Shown: piece by piece, positions 55,064-64,000 of the stretch
Position numbering within the stretch: position 1 is the stretch's first letter
How the letters are laid out: every line of letters starts with the position of its first letter
Assembly (NCBI RefSeq): GCF_000410875.1
Contig: NZ_AROI01000005.1
Coordinates: forward strand, 62,001-126,000
Direction: 5' to 3'
DNA from: Halopseudomonas pelagia CL-AP6
GTDB taxonomy: Bacteria; Pseudomonadota; Gammaproteobacteria; Pseudomonadales; Pseudomonadaceae
Length of the DNA: 64,000 nucleotides
Notes under the pieces: model-generated
What the model was told of the DNA's origin: nothing
Database searches by the model: none
What the model saw: only the letters and a program-made list of their open reading frames with translations
Made by a program: the position numbers and the translations under genes

Positions 55064-55590
55064 TCATGTACAAGCGCGTGTTGAGCGTCGCCCTCGCCTT
55101 GCCAATGCTATTGGCGGGTTGTAGCGGAGGCAGTTTTAACGATCTGCAGGCTTTTATGGAAGAAACCCGCGCTCGGCCTGCGGGCGAAATCGAGCCATTG
55201 CCCCGCTTCGCGCCCTATGAGGCCTTTACCTACAGTGCTACTTCACTACGTAGCCCGTTCCAGCCGCCAATCAGGATTGACTTGACCCAGCGCGAGCGTG
55301 GATCGCAGGATTTGAAGCCGGATGAAGATCGAGTTAAACAGTTTCTTGAAGGCTTCAATATTGAAGGATTCGAGATGGTTGGCGTCTTGAGTAATCAGGA
55401 CGGTATGCAGGCATTGATCCGCGGTGCCGGTAGTGTGCACAGGGTGAGAATGGGTGACTATCTGGGCCGCAATCACGGTCGTATCACCAGTATTGAAGAA
55501 GGCCGTGTCGACGTGGTCGAAATCGTCCCGGACGGTGAAGGTGGTTGGTTGGAGCGCCCGCGAACGCTCAGCTTGCCTGAGCGCGGATAA
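55060..55590 (+). CDS. pilP: PilP, type IV pilus lipoprotein
   Basis: 176 residues. A lipoprotein signal ends in LLAGC, with Cys at about residue 21. The flexible N-terminal part and the C-terminal beta domain (VGVLSNQDGMQALIRGAGSVHRVRMGDYLG in parts) are typical. PilP links the PilNO inner-membrane complex to the PilQ secretin. The start overlaps pilO by ATGA; a second Met two codons on could also serve. Confidence 0.94.
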   Translation: MIMYKRVLSVALALPMLLAGCSGGSFNDLQAFMEETRARPAGEIEPLPRFAPYEAFTYSATSLRSPFQPPIRIDLTQRERGSQDLKPDEDRVKQFLEGFNIEGFEMVGVLSNQDGMQALIRGAGSVHRVRMGDYLGRNHGRITSIEEGRVDVVEIVPDGEGGWLERPRTLSLPERG

Positions 55591-55610
55591 GTCAACCAGG
55601 GAGAGATAAA

Positions 55611-57794
55611 ATGAACTGCAAACAGTCACGCGTGGAACGCAATCAAATGCCTTTAACCAGAAAATTTACGCTTGCTGCCATCATGGCGCTGCTCAGCCCG
55701 TTGGCGTTAGCCGCAAATCTTGAAAAGCTGGATGTTGCTTCTTTGCCTGGGGAGCGGGTGGAGTTGAAACTGTCCTTTGACGAGCCAGTGACATCAGCGC
55801 CAAAAGGCTACACCATCGACCAGCCAGCGCGTATCGCCATTGATTTGCCTGGGGTGAAGAATCAGCTGGGCGAGCGCAGCCGCGAATTGGGCTTGGGTAA
55901 CGCGCGCAGCATCACAGTGGTGGAGGCCAACGACCGCACCCGATTGATTATCAATCTTACTGATCTGGTGCCCTACGCCACACGGGTAGACGGCAATGAT
56001 TTGTATGTCATGGTCGGGTCTGGCAGTGCACCCGGTTACACGCAAAGCGCACCGCCGCGTCCCGCGGCTGCGCAGGCTGTTCCTCAGGCAGCGCCGAGCG
56101 ATTGGCGTGCGACCTCTGAGCCGGCCGTGTCCAGCCCTATGGCAGCACGTGGCAGGTCCATCACCAGTCTGGATTTTCGCCGCGGCGAACAGGGTGAGGG
56201 CAATGTTATTGTCGATTTGTCTGATCCTTCAGTGAAGGTCGATGTTCAGGAGCAGGGCGGCCGGGTCAGACTGACTTTCCCCGATACGCAGTTGCCTGAT
56301 TCGTTGCGAGTGCGCCTGGACGTCAAGGATTTCGCGACCCCGGTTAACTTCGTTAACGCGAGTACCAGTGGTGGCGATAGCGTCATCAATATCGAACCTT
56401 CCGGCTTTTATGAGCATCTGGTGTATCAGGCTGATAGTCGTTTGATCGTCAGCTTCAAGCCGTTGACACAAACTGAAGTGGAGCAGCGCCGCTCCGAGGC
56501 ATTTGCCTATACTGGGGAGAAGCTGTCGCTGAACTTCCAGGATATTGAAGTCCGCTCGGTGCTGCAGTTAATCGCCGACTTTACTGACTTGAACTTGGTC
56601 GCCAGTGACACCGTGCAAGGGAGCATTACTCTGCGACTACAGAATGTGCCTTGGGATCAAGCGCTGGACCTGGTGCTAAAAACCAAGGGTCTTGACCAGC
56701 GCAAGATCGGCAATGTGCTGCTGGTAGCACCAGCTGATGAAATCGCAGCTCGCGAGCGTCAGGAGCTGGAGTCGCAAATGCAGATTGCTGAATTGGCGCC
56801 ACTGCGTCGCGAACTGATTCAGGTCAACTATGCGCGTGCCGCAGACATTGCCAGCCTCTTTGCTTCCGTAACAGCGGGTGACAGGGGGGAGCAGCGTGGC
56901 TCGATTACTGTTGATGATCGCACCAACAGCATCATTGCATTGGAAACTCAACAGAAGCTGGATGAGCTACGCCGCATCGTTGTACAGCTGGATATTCCGG
57001 TTCGCCAGGTCATGATCGAAGCGCGCATCGTCGAGGCTAACGTCGGTTTTGATAAGGCTCTTGGGGTGCGTTGGGGGGGGAACATACGTATGGGTGATCG
57101 TTTCTCTTTGTTCGGGAAGGATGGGGAAACGGATGTTGATGATAGTGTCGAAGATGCTTCAACAGCAGGTTTTCAAGGCCAAACTCAAAGACCGTTTAAC
57201 TCTCCTTTCGTAGATATGGGACTCTTGTCTTCAACCTCCGGTATTGGCATAGGTTTTATCACCAACAACACTATTCTGGATCTGCAGCTGTCAGCGATGG
57301 AAAGTACTGGCAACGGTGAAATCATCTCGCAGCCGAAAGTGGTCACATCAGACAAGGAAACCGCCAAAATCCTTAAAGGCTCGGAGATTCCCTATCAAGA
57401 GGCTAGCTCCAGCGGTGCCACCACCACAGCCTTTGCTGAAGCAGTGCTTTCCCTTGAGGTGACGCCGCAGATTACGCCGGACAATCAAGTGATTATGGAA
57501 GTTATCGTGACGAAGGATGAACCGGATTTCACTAATGATGTTAATGGCGTGCCAACTATTCGTAAGAATGAGGTGAATGCCAAGATTTTGGTGGGTGATG
57601 GCGAAACTATTGTGATCGGTGGGGTCTTTTCCAGCGAGTCTCAGCAAGCCCAGGAGAAAGTTCCGTTCTTGGGTGATCTTCCTATTCTCGGGCGGGCATT
57701 CCGCCGCGACATTACCTCCGAAACCAAGTCAGAGCTGTTAATCTTCCTGACCCCTCGTATCATCAATAATGGAGCTATTACGGTTGCTAGGTAA
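55611..57794 (+). CDS. pilQ: PilQ, type IV pilus outer-membrane secretin
   Basis: 727 residues. GGGAGAG precedes the ATG at 55611; a second ATG at 55647 would give a more conventional signal peptide (ends LALAA). Two AMIN domains (about 40-300) are followed by the secretin N-domains ([20 protein letters not shown]) and the secretin channel ([22 protein letters not shown] in parts; [20 protein letters not shown]). It forms the outer-membrane pore for pili. Slightly longer than the P. aeruginosa protein. Confidence 0.95.
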   Translation: MNCKQSRVERNQMPLTRKFTLAAIMALLSPLALAANLEKLDVASLPGERVELKLSFDEPVTSAPKGYTIDQPARIAIDLPGVKNQLGERSRELGLGNARSITVVEANDRTRLIINLTDLVPYATRVDGNDLYVMVGSGSAPGYTQSAPPRPAAAQAVPQAAPSDWRATSEPAVSSPMAARGRSITSLDFRRGEQGEGNVIVDLSDPSVKVDVQEQGGRVRLTFPDTQLPDSLRVRLDVKDFATPVNFVNASTSGGDSVINIEPSGFYEHLVYQADSRLIVSFKPLTQTEVEQRRSEAFAYTGEKLSLNFQDIEVRSVLQLIADFTDLNLVASDTVQGSITLRLQNVPWDQALDLVLKTKGLDQRKIGNVLLVAPADEIAARERQELESQMQIAELAPLRRELIQVNYARAADIASLFASVTAGDRGEQRGSITVDDRTNSIIALETQQKLDELRRIVVQLDIPVRQVMIEARIVEANVGFDKALGVRWGGNIRMGDRFSLFGKDGETDVDDSVEDASTAGFQGQTQRPFNSPFVDMGLLSSTSGIGIGFITNNTILDLQLSAMESTGNGEIISQPKVVTSDKETAKILKGSEIPYQEASSSGATTTAFAEAVLSLEVTPQITPDNQVIMEVIVTKDEPDFTNDVNGVPTIRKNEVNAKILVGDGETIVIGGVFSSESQQAQEKVPFLGDLPILGRAFRRDITSETKSELLIFLTPRIINNGAITVAR

Positions 57795-57799
57795 TCACC

Positions 57800-58315
57800 T
57801 TGCGTAATGTGTTTCTGATCGGCCCGATGGGTGCTGGGAAAAGCACCATCGGGCGTCTGCTTGCCAAAGAACTCAAATACCCTTTCAAGGACTCAGACCG
57901 GGAAATTGAAGCGCGTACCGGCGCTGATATACCCTGGATCTTTGATGTCGAAGGGGAAGAGGGGTTTCGCGAGCGTGAAGAGGCGATGATTGCCGAGCTG
58001 GTGCAAGAGCATGGCATTATTCTCGCGACCGGTGGTGGCGTGGTAATGCGTGAGGCCAATCGCAGAGCTCTAAGTGCCCACGGCCTGGTCGTGTATTTGC
58101 GTACCAGTGTGGATCAGCAACTGCAGCGCACCTCCAAGGACAGACAACGTCCGCTGCTGCTTAATGCCGATCCCGAAAAGGTGTTGCGCGATCTCATGGC
58201 GCGTCGCGATCCGCTATACAGTGAAATAGCCGACGTCACCATCGACACCGATCAGCGCGGCCCGAAAGTGGTCGTCAACACGATTCTGAGTCGCCTGCAG
58301 GGCACTAACGAATAG
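57800..58315 (+). CDS. aroK: Shikimate kinase
   Basis: 171 residues. The start is a TTG at 57800, with AGGT upstream, giving the usual first residues [17 protein letters not shown]; no ATG is available in a suitable place. Walker A is [20 protein letters not shown] binds shikimate; [10 protein letters not shown] is the third motif. It phosphorylates shikimate in aromatic amino-acid synthesis. The gene starts 5 nt after pilQ, as in other Pseudomonas. Confidence 0.94.
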   Translation: MRNVFLIGPMGAGKSTIGRLLAKELKYPFKDSDREIEARTGADIPWIFDVEGEEGFREREEAMIAELVQEHGIILATGGGVVMREANRRALSAHGLVVYLRTSVDQQLQRTSKDRQRPLLLNADPEKVLRDLMARRDPLYSEIADVTIDTDQRGPKVVVNTILSRLQGTNE

Positions 58316-58414
58316 TCGCACCGCTACCCAATTCCATTCATGCGCCGAGATTCTGGCTGAGCACAAGTTGCGTGGCTGTTGTATTCTTGCCGGAGTCGTA
58401 TCGGAGAGAAATTG

Positions 58415-59494
58415 ATGCAACATCTAAGCGTTGAACTGGGTGATCGCAGTTACCCCATCTACATTGGCAGCAATCTGCTCGCCCAGCCCGAGCTGCTTAC
58501 TGGGCACATCGGTGGCAAGCAGGTTTGTATTGTGACGGATGACACTGTTGCTCCGTTATATCTGGATGCGCTCCGTCAAGTGCTGGCTGGCTATCAGGTC
58601 CTGAGCGTTGTATTGCCTACCGGGGAAGCGTTCAAGACATGGGCTACCTTGCAGCAGGTATTCGACGCGTTGCTCGCCGCCCGTCACGACCGCAAGACGA
58701 CGTTGATCGCGCTGGGCGGTGGGGTGATAGGCGATATGACGGGGTTTGCCGCCGCTTGTTATCAACGGGGTGTGGATTTCATTCAGATGCCGACCACGCT
58801 GCTGTCACAAGTGGACTCTTCAGTGGGTGGCAAGACGGGTATCAACCATCCTGCAGGCAAGAACATGCTCGGCGCCTTCTATCAGCCAAAGGCGGTGCTG
58901 ATCGATACCGACAGCTTGCTGACGCTGCCGGCAAGAGAAGTGAGTGCCGGTTTGGCCGAGGTGATTAAATACGGGTTAATCCGGGATAGTCAGTTCTTGG
59001 GCTGGTTGGAAAATAATATTGAAGGGCTGCGAGCGCTCGATCCGCGCCTGACTACCGAAGCGATCGCGCGCTCTTGCCGGATCAAGGCCGAAGTGGTTGC
59101 TGCTGATGAACGTGAAGGCGGAATTCGGGCGATTCTGAATCTGGGACACACCTTCGGCCATGCTATTGAAGCGCATCAGGGCTACGGCCAGTGGCTGCAT
59201 GGTGAAGCGGTGGGGGCGGGCATGGTGATGGCGCTGAGGATGTCCTGTCGGCAAGGCTGGATTACCCAGGCCGAGGTTGATCGCGCAACAACTCTGATCG
59301 CTGCGGCGGGTCTGCCGACCGAGCCGCCAGCGGAGATGACGGCTGCAGACTTTATGGGTCTGATGGCAGTAGACAAAAAAGTACTCGACGGACAGCTGCG
59401 CCTGGTTCTGGTCAAGGCGTTGGGGCATGCCGTCGTCAGCGCAGAATTCGATTCTGCTTCCTTACAGGCAACACTCGCAGCGGGCCAGTCATGA
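58415..59494 (+). CDS. aroB: 3-Dehydroquinate synthase
   Basis: 359 residues from the ATG at 58415 (GGAGA upstream). NAD-binding [10 protein letters not shown] and [20 protein letters not shown]; active-site blocks [14 protein letters not shown] and [13 protein letters not shown] contain the zinc-binding His residues. It converts DAHP to 3-dehydroquinate, two steps before the AroK reaction. 99 nt separate it from aroK, and its end overlaps the next gene by 4 nt. Confidence 0.95.
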   Translation: MQHLSVELGDRSYPIYIGSNLLAQPELLTGHIGGKQVCIVTDDTVAPLYLDALRQVLAGYQVLSVVLPTGEAFKTWATLQQVFDALLAARHDRKTTLIALGGGVIGDMTGFAAACYQRGVDFIQMPTTLLSQVDSSVGGKTGINHPAGKNMLGAFYQPKAVLIDTDSLLTLPAREVSAGLAEVIKYGLIRDSQFLGWLENNIEGLRALDPRLTTEAIARSCRIKAEVVAADEREGGIRAILNLGHTFGHAIEAHQGYGQWLHGEAVGAGMVMALRMSCRQGWITQAEVDRATTLIAAAGLPTEPPAEMTAADFMGLMAVDKKVLDGQLRLVLVKALGHAVVSAEFDSASLQATLAAGQS

Positions 59495-61026
59495 CAGTGG
59501 AACGGGATATTAATTTCAGCGCCTCAGGTGAGCTCGATGAGTTTCTTGACCACTATCAGTTGAGTCATGACCCCTTTGCTGCTCGGACACCGGGATTTCG
59601 GTTTTTCACCCCGCAACGCAAAACAGTATTGGCTCAGTTGCACCACCTAGCGCGTTTTGGCGATCGCCTGCTGCTGGTCACAGGTCCCGAGGGCAGTGGT
59701 AAAACGCTGCTGCGCCAGGTGCTGGTCGCCAGTAGCAATAAGGATACAACCCAATGTGTGGTGGCTACGGCGCGCGAGTTTGCTGATGAGTCGGCGCTGA
59801 CCGGTTATCTTTGCCAAGCGGTGAATGCCAAGGGTCGCTCGCCGGGCGCTTTGTTGGAGCGGGCTGAGCAGTTGAAGCAGACCGGCGTCCAGTTATATCT
59901 GATTATCGACGACGCTCAGCTCTTGGAACTACAGGCGTTGCAGGATCTGGCCGATATGGGCCTCAGTGGCGGGGCTGATTCGCCCATCAGAATATTTCTC
60001 TTTGCGGATGAAAATATTGCCCTGCTGTTGCCGCAAGTGGATACCGAGGGTGTGACTGAACAATGGGTACACCGAATCGAGCTGGAAGCTTATTCTCTCG
60101 ACGAAACCCGCGATTACCTTGCCCAGCGGCTGGAGGCGGCTGGAGGTGAGCTGGCACTGCTGGATGAAGAGCAATTGCAGCAGATACATCGCCGCAGCAG
60201 CGGTTGGCCTGGGCGCATCAATACGGTTGCCAGACAGGTGATGGAAGAAGCAATGGAGGTGCCATCTGCGCGCCCTGCCCGACGCTCGGCTGGCGTGCTG
60301 CCAGTACGTTCTATCGTCGCGGTGTTGCTGGTTGCCGCAGGTATCAGCGTGGCTTGGTGGATGGGTGGCGACAAGGCTGACCAGCAGCCTTCGCGCACCG
60401 TGTTGCAATTGCCGGAGCCGGTCAATACGGTTCATACGGAGCAGGACCGCCAACTGGCCGAGCTGACCGAGTTGAATGCGGTAACCTTGGAGCCTGATGT
60501 CGTCTCCCCTGAGCCTGCCACTGCGGTGGTGACCGAGGCTGCTACCCAAGCCACGCCCCCGGCTGCAGACGACCAGGTGTCTGTGGCCCCAGTGCCGGCT
60601 GAAGTAGTAGATCTGCAAACGGAAACAGCTGCCCCAGCGCCGGCTCCCGTCGAGGAAGCGCCTGCATTAGTCCCCGCGCCGCCTGCGCCTGCGCCAGCGG
60701 CAACGCCGGCCCCTGCAGCACCGACTGGGCAGACGATTCGTTCTACCGACTGGTACCGTCAGGCGAGTTCCGACGCTTATGTTTTGCAGTTGCTCGGAAC
60801 ACGCAGTCGGGACGCAGCTTTGAGCTTCATTCAACAGCAGTCTGGACTGGAGAATCTGGGTTACTTCGAGACCGAGCACGAAGGCCGGCCATGGTTTGTT
60901 GTGACCCAGGGGCTGTATGGATCCCGCCAGCAGGCGCAACAAGGGATCAGCAAGCTGCCAGAGGTCTTGCGCAAGCAGAGCCCGTGGCCGCGCGGTATGG
61001 GCGCGATTCAGCAATCGCTACGCTGA
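59491..61026 (+). CDS. DamX-like AAA ATPase with C-terminal SPOR domain
   Basis: 511 residues. An ExeA-like AAA domain fills the first ~265 residues (Walker A GPEGSGKT at 65-72; [11 protein letters not shown] as Walker B). A membrane helix spans about 273-292, followed by an Ala/Pro/Val-rich periplasmic linker and a SPOR domain (about 417-511), which binds denuded glycan strands at the division site. It corresponds to the gene that follows aroB in Pseudomonas and Enterobacteria (damX place). It probably acts at the septum; the role of the ATPase half is not known. Confidence 0.88.
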   Translation: MTVERDINFSASGELDEFLDHYQLSHDPFAARTPGFRFFTPQRKTVLAQLHHLARFGDRLLLVTGPEGSGKTLLRQVLVASSNKDTTQCVVATAREFADESALTGYLCQAVNAKGRSPGALLERAEQLKQTGVQLYLIIDDAQLLELQALQDLADMGLSGGADSPIRIFLFADENIALLLPQVDTEGVTEQWVHRIELEAYSLDETRDYLAQRLEAAGGELALLDEEQLQQIHRRSSGWPGRINTVARQVMEEAMEVPSARPARRSAGVLPVRSIVAVLLVAAGISVAWWMGGDKADQQPSRTVLQLPEPVNTVHTEQDRQLAELTELNAVTLEPDVVSPEPATAVVTEAATQATPPAADDQVSVAPVPAEVVDLQTETAAPAPAPVEEAPALVPAPPAPAPAATPAPAAPTGQTIRSTDWYRQASSDAYVLQLLGTRSRDAALSFIQQQSGLENLGYFETEHEGRPWFVVTQGLYGSRQQAQQGISKLPEVLRKQSPWPRGMGAIQQSLR

Positions 61027-61101
61027 GTGATCCGGTTCGCGCCGGCGCCGATAACGGGGCTGGCGTGGATTCGCAGGGGAGGCCTGGCCGCCTTGTAGTT
61101 G

Positions 61102-61115
61102 AGGAAAATTTTCCT
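61102..61115. repeat. 14-bp perfect palindrome
   Basis: AGGAAAATTTTCCT reads the same on both strands. It sits about 168 bp before gltB and 25 bp before a large hairpin; a TATGAT hexamer (61132-61137) follows and may be a -10 element. A regulator site for gltBD is possible. Confidence 0.5.
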
Positions 61116-61140
61116 ATTTACGACATTTGGATATGATTTT

Positions 61141-61183
61141 GCGGCACGATCGCCCACAAAAAAATTGTGGGCGATCGTGCCGC
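61141..61183. repeat. 19-bp perfect stem with A5 loop between damX-like gene and gltB
   Basis: The left arm 61141-61159 begins GCGGCACGATCGCCCAC; the right arm 61165-61183 is its exact complement; the loop is AAAAA. No T-run follows on either strand, so it is not a standard intrinsic terminator. It would form in the gltB leader RNA if transcription starts upstream, or could be extruded as a cruciform. Confidence 0.85.
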
Positions 61184-61282
61184 TGTGTACAATTACTCCC
61201 CTTTTGTCCGGCGCCGAGCCAGATCCAGTCTCGTTTGAATCTTGTAAGCGCTTGAATCCTATAGCATTTTGAGAGTGTGCCT

Positions 61283-64000
61283 ATGAAAGCAGGTTTATAT
61301 CAGCCTGATCAGTTCAAGGATAACTGTGGCTTTGGCCTTATCGCCCACATGCAGGGTCAGCCTAGTCATCATCTATTACTGACGGCCATTGAAGCCCTGA
61401 CATGCATGACACACCGTGGTGGCATCAACGCCGACGGCAAGACCGGCGACGGTTGTGGCCTGCTGATTCAGAAGCCTGATCGGTTTCTGCGTGCGGTTGC
61501 CAAAGAGTCGCTGGGCGCTGAGCTGCCCGAGCAATATGCCGTCGGTATGGTGTTTATGGGCGTCGAACAGGCTGCGTCTGCTGCTGCCCGTCAAGCCTTT
61601 GAAGCAGCGCTTGAGGATCAAGGACTTGCGCTGCTCGGCTGGCGCGAAGTGCCGGTCGACAGTAGCGTGCTTGGGCCGCTGGCGTTGAGCTGCATGCCGC
61701 GTATCGAACAGGTGTTTGTTTCTGGCGAAGGCCTGGACGAGCAGCAATTCGGTATCAAGCTATTCTATGCCCGGCGCAAGGCCGAAATAGCCATGCAAGC
61801 GGATCAGGATTTCTACGTCTGCAGCCTGTCGCACAAGGTTATTTCTTATAAAGGTCTGATGATGCCGGCCGATCTGGGTCAGTTCTTCCCGGATCTGAGT
61901 GACGAGCGCATGGAGACTGCCATCAGCGTTTTCCACCAGCGCTTTTCTACCAACACCCTGCCCAAATGGCCGCTGGCTCAACCTTTCAGGCTGATTGCCC
62001 ACAATGGTGAAATCAACACCATTACCGCCAACCGCAATTGGGCCCAGGCGCGCCGCAATAAATTTACCAATGAGTTGCTGCCGGACCTGGACAGCATCTC
62101 GCCGATCGTCAACGTTACCGGCTCCGATTCCTCCAGCATGGATAACATGCTTGAGCTTCTGATTGCCGGTGGCATGGATTTGTTCCGTGCGATTCGCATG
62201 GTCGTGCCGCCCGCATGGCAGAACGTTGAAACGATGGATGCCGACCTCAAGGCCTTTTACGAATTCAACTCCATGCATATGGAAGCCTGGGACGGCCCGG
62301 CCGGCATCGTATTGACCGAAGGCCGTTACGCGGTCTGTCTGCTCGATCGAAATGGTCTGCGTCCGGCGCGCTATGTGGTGACCAAGAATGGCTACATAAC
62401 CCTGGCCTCCGAGATTGGCGTGTGGGATTACCAGCCCGAAGACGTGATCAGCAAGGGCCGCGTGGGTCCGGGCCAGATCCTGGCGGTGGATACGCAAACC
62501 GGTGAAGTGCTGCATACCAGCGACGTGGAGGGGCGCCTGAAGTCGCGTCATCCTTACCGCAAGTGGCTGAAGGAAAACGCCCTGCGCATTCAGGCGACCC
62601 TGAACGATCGCGATCATGGTTCTGACTTCCTCAGCCCGGAACAGCTCAAGCAGTACATGAAGATGTTCCAGGTCACCTTCGAGGAGCGTGATCAGGTATT
62701 GCGCCCGCTGGCCGAAAATGGTCAGGAAGCGGTGGGCTCCATGGGTGATGATACGCCGATGGCGGTGCTCTCGACCCGCATTCGCTCGGTATATGACTAT
62801 TTCCGTCAGCAGTTCGCCCAGGTCACCAATCCGGCCATCGATCCGCTGCGCGAAGCTATCGTGATGTCGCTGGAAACCTGTATCGGTGCTGAGCGTAATG
62901 TCTTTGAAGAGACGGCCGACCACGCCAACCGGGCGATTCTTAGCAGCCCGGTGATTTCGCCGGCGAAGTGGCGCACGCTGATGAACCTGGAGCGGCCTGG
63001 TTTCGCGCACCAGCGTATAGAGCTGAACGCTCCTGCTGATATGCCTCTGGGCGAGGCGGTCAAGGCGATTGCCGAGCAGGCTGAGGCAGCCGTGCGCGCA
63101 GGCAAGACGCTGCTGGTGCTGAGCGATCGCTTTATTTCCGAGGGCAAACTGCCCGTGCATGCGGCGCTCGCCGTGGGCGCAGTGCATCACCACCTTATTG
63201 CGGTGGGCCTGCGTTGCGATTGCAATATTCTGGTCGAGACGGCCACGGCGCGTGATCCACACCACTATGCGGTGTTGATCGGTTTTGGCGCCACCGCCAT
63301 CTATCCCTACCTGGCCTACGAAATCCTCGGTGATCTGATCCGTACCGGTGAGGTCATCGGCGATCTGTATGAAGTATTCAAAAGCTACCGTAAGGGCATC
63401 TCCAAGGGCCTGCTGAAAATCCTGTCGAAGATGGGTATTTCTACCGTGGTTTCCTACCGGGGTGCGCAGCTGTTTGAGGCGGTAGGTCTGGCCGACGAGG
63501 TCGTCGATATGTGCTTCAGAGGTGTGGCCAGCCGCATCCAGGGTGCGCGCTTCAGCGATCTGCAGGCTGAGCAGTCGCTGCTGGCCCGTGAAGCCTGGAA
63601 CCCACGCAAGAATATCCAGCAGGGCGGCTTGCTCAAGTTCGTGTTTGGCGGTGAGTATCATGCCTACAACCCGGACGTGGTACGCACGCTGCAGGATGCC
63701 GTGCAGGGCGACAGCTACGACAAGTATTTGGAATACGCGGCATTGGTGAATAATCGTCCGGTTGCCTCGCTGCGAGATTTGCTGAAGGTGCGTGACGATC
63801 AGAAGGCCATCGCGCTGGATGACGTCGAGCCGTTGGAATCGATCTTCAAACGCTTTGACTCTGCGGGCATTTCCCTGGGCGCACTGTCGCCGGAAGCGCA
63901 TGAAGCGATTGCCGAGGCGATGAATCGCCTGGGCGCGCGCTCCAACTCCGGTGAGGGCGGTGAAGATCCGGCCCGCTATGGCACTGAACGGATGTCGAAG
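61283..64000 (+). CDS. gltB: Glutamate synthase large subunit (GOGAT), N-terminal 906 codons; gene continues past window
   Basis: The frame is open from the ATG at 61283 to the right edge with no stop, about 60 percent of the usual ~1480 residues. [20 protein letters not shown] shows the propeptide and catalytic Cys15, the N-terminal nucleophile of the class II glutaminase. [38 protein letters not shown] and [15 protein letters not shown] are the glutaminase motifs. The central domain follows, and the FMN/alpha-subunit synthase part begins near [12 protein letters not shown] at the edge. It makes glutamate from glutamine and 2-oxoglutarate with GltD. The long frame on the opposite strand (61760-63901) is a shadow. 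Confidence 0.96.
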   Translation, partial: MKAGLYQPDQFKDNCGFGLIAHMQGQPSHHLLLTAIEALTCMTHRGGINADGKTGDGCGLLIQKPDRFLRAVAKESLGAELPEQYAVGMVFMGVEQAASAAARQAFEAALEDQGLALLGWREVPVDSSVLGPLALSCMPRIEQVFVSGEGLDEQQFGIKLFYARRKAEIAMQADQDFYVCSLSHKVISYKGLMMPADLGQFFPDLSDERMETAISVFHQRFSTNTLPKWPLAQPFRLIAHNGEINTITANRNWAQARRNKFTNELLPDLDSISPIVNVTGSDSSSMDNMLELLIAGGMDLFRAIRMVVPPAWQNVETMDADLKAFYEFNSMHMEAWDGPAGIVLTEGRYAVCLLDRNGLRPARYVVTKNGYITLASEIGVWDYQPEDVISKGRVGPGQILAVDTQTGEVLHTSDVEGRLKSRHPYRKWLKENALRIQATLNDRDHGSDFLSPEQLKQYMKMFQVTFEERDQVLRPLAENGQEAVGSMGDDTPMAVLSTRIRSVYDYFRQQFAQVTNPAIDPLREAIVMSLETCIGAERNVFEETADHANRAILSSPVISPAKWRTLMNLERPGFAHQRIELNAPADMPLGEAVKAIAEQAEAAVRAGKTLLVLSDRFISEGKLPVHAALAVGAVHHHLIAVGLRCDCNILVETATARDPHHYAVLIGFGATAIYPYLAYEILGDLIRTGEVIGDLYEVFKSYRKGISKGLLKILSKMGISTVVSYRGAQLFEAVGLADEVVDMCFRGVASRIQGARFSDLQAEQSLLAREAWNPRKNIQQGGLLKFVFGGEYHAYNPDVVRTLQDAVQGDSYDKYLEYAALVNNRPVASLRDLLKVRDDQKAIALDDVEPLESIFKRFDSAGISLGALSPEAHEAIAEAMNRLGARSNSGEGGEDPARYGTERMSK

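Noticed and set aside
61141-61183. Intrinsic terminator for the damX-like gene
   Set aside because: The stem is strong but no T-run follows on either strand; kept as an unexplained hairpin instead.
61760-63901. 713-codon open frame on the minus strand
   Set aside because: It lies fully antisense to gltB, whose protein motifs are unmistakable on the plus strand. The translated minus-strand product is rich in His, Arg and Gln without recognisable domains. It is a shadow of codon bias.

Overview
The window looks like chromosomal DNA of a gammaproteobacterium in or near Pseudomonadaceae. The block ponA < > pilMNOPQ-aroK-aroB-damX-gltB has the gene order known from Pseudomonas, and the encoded PilM, PilQ, AroK and GltB are close to what I remember of the P. 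aeruginosa proteins. A marine or salt-exposed relative such as Halopseudomonas is plausible, because there is an Mrp-type antiporter, a Tat-exported sulfatase and a thiosulfate dehydrogenase, but that is inference. I see no rRNA, tRNA, IS element or CRISPR array.

Layout. 1-4.3 kb: the 3' part of a TDT/SLAC1-type transporter gene, then a lone 1168-residue protein joining an SF1 (UPF1-like) helicase to a C-terminal phospholipase-D nuclease, the layout of single-gene Mokosh-type phage defence. 4.6-7.2 kb: tsdBA (thiosulfate to tetrathionate), rnk, and a 28-residue membrane peptide gene. 7.2-13.1 kb: a LysR regulator divergent from a four-gene nucleotide-sugar cassette (SDR, CDP-glucose synthase RfbF, a DXR-like/SAF oxidoreductase, an RmlC-like epimerase) and a convergent GlfT2-like glycosyltransferase. 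13.5-17.6 kb: Tat-exported sulfatase, a DUF1145 protein, and a sodium/solute symporter with a 43-residue companion. 17.9-24.8 kb: an eight-gene Mrp-type antiporter operon with a DUF4040-MnhB fusion, three MnhD-like subunits and no full-length MnhA. 25-30.4 kb: thioesterase, chemoreceptor, and a pair of acyl-CoA dehydrogenases ending in a clear terminator.

30.5-44.1 kb is the respiratory core: lrgAB, then two complete cytochrome bd modules in tandem. The first is a short-Q-loop cyanide-insensitive type (cioAB) with its own CydDC exporter; the second is an E. coli-type cydABX with another CydDC pair, preceded by an Anr/Fnr-type site. 44.1-50.2 kb: a single-chain acyl-CoA carboxylase with an acyl-CoA ligase, divergent from a LysR regulator across an operator-like inverted repeat. 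50.2-64 kb: ponA, the type IV pilus alignment/secretin operon, shikimate genes aroK and aroB, a DamX-like SPOR protein, and the first 906 codons of gltB, which runs off the right edge.

The most unusual items are the helicase-PLD fusion, the nucleotide-sugar cassette that has RfbF but no 4,6-dehydratase, the doubled cydDC next to two different bd oxidases, the three-MnhD antiporter, the single-chain carboxylase, and three very small genes (28, 43 and 37 residues).
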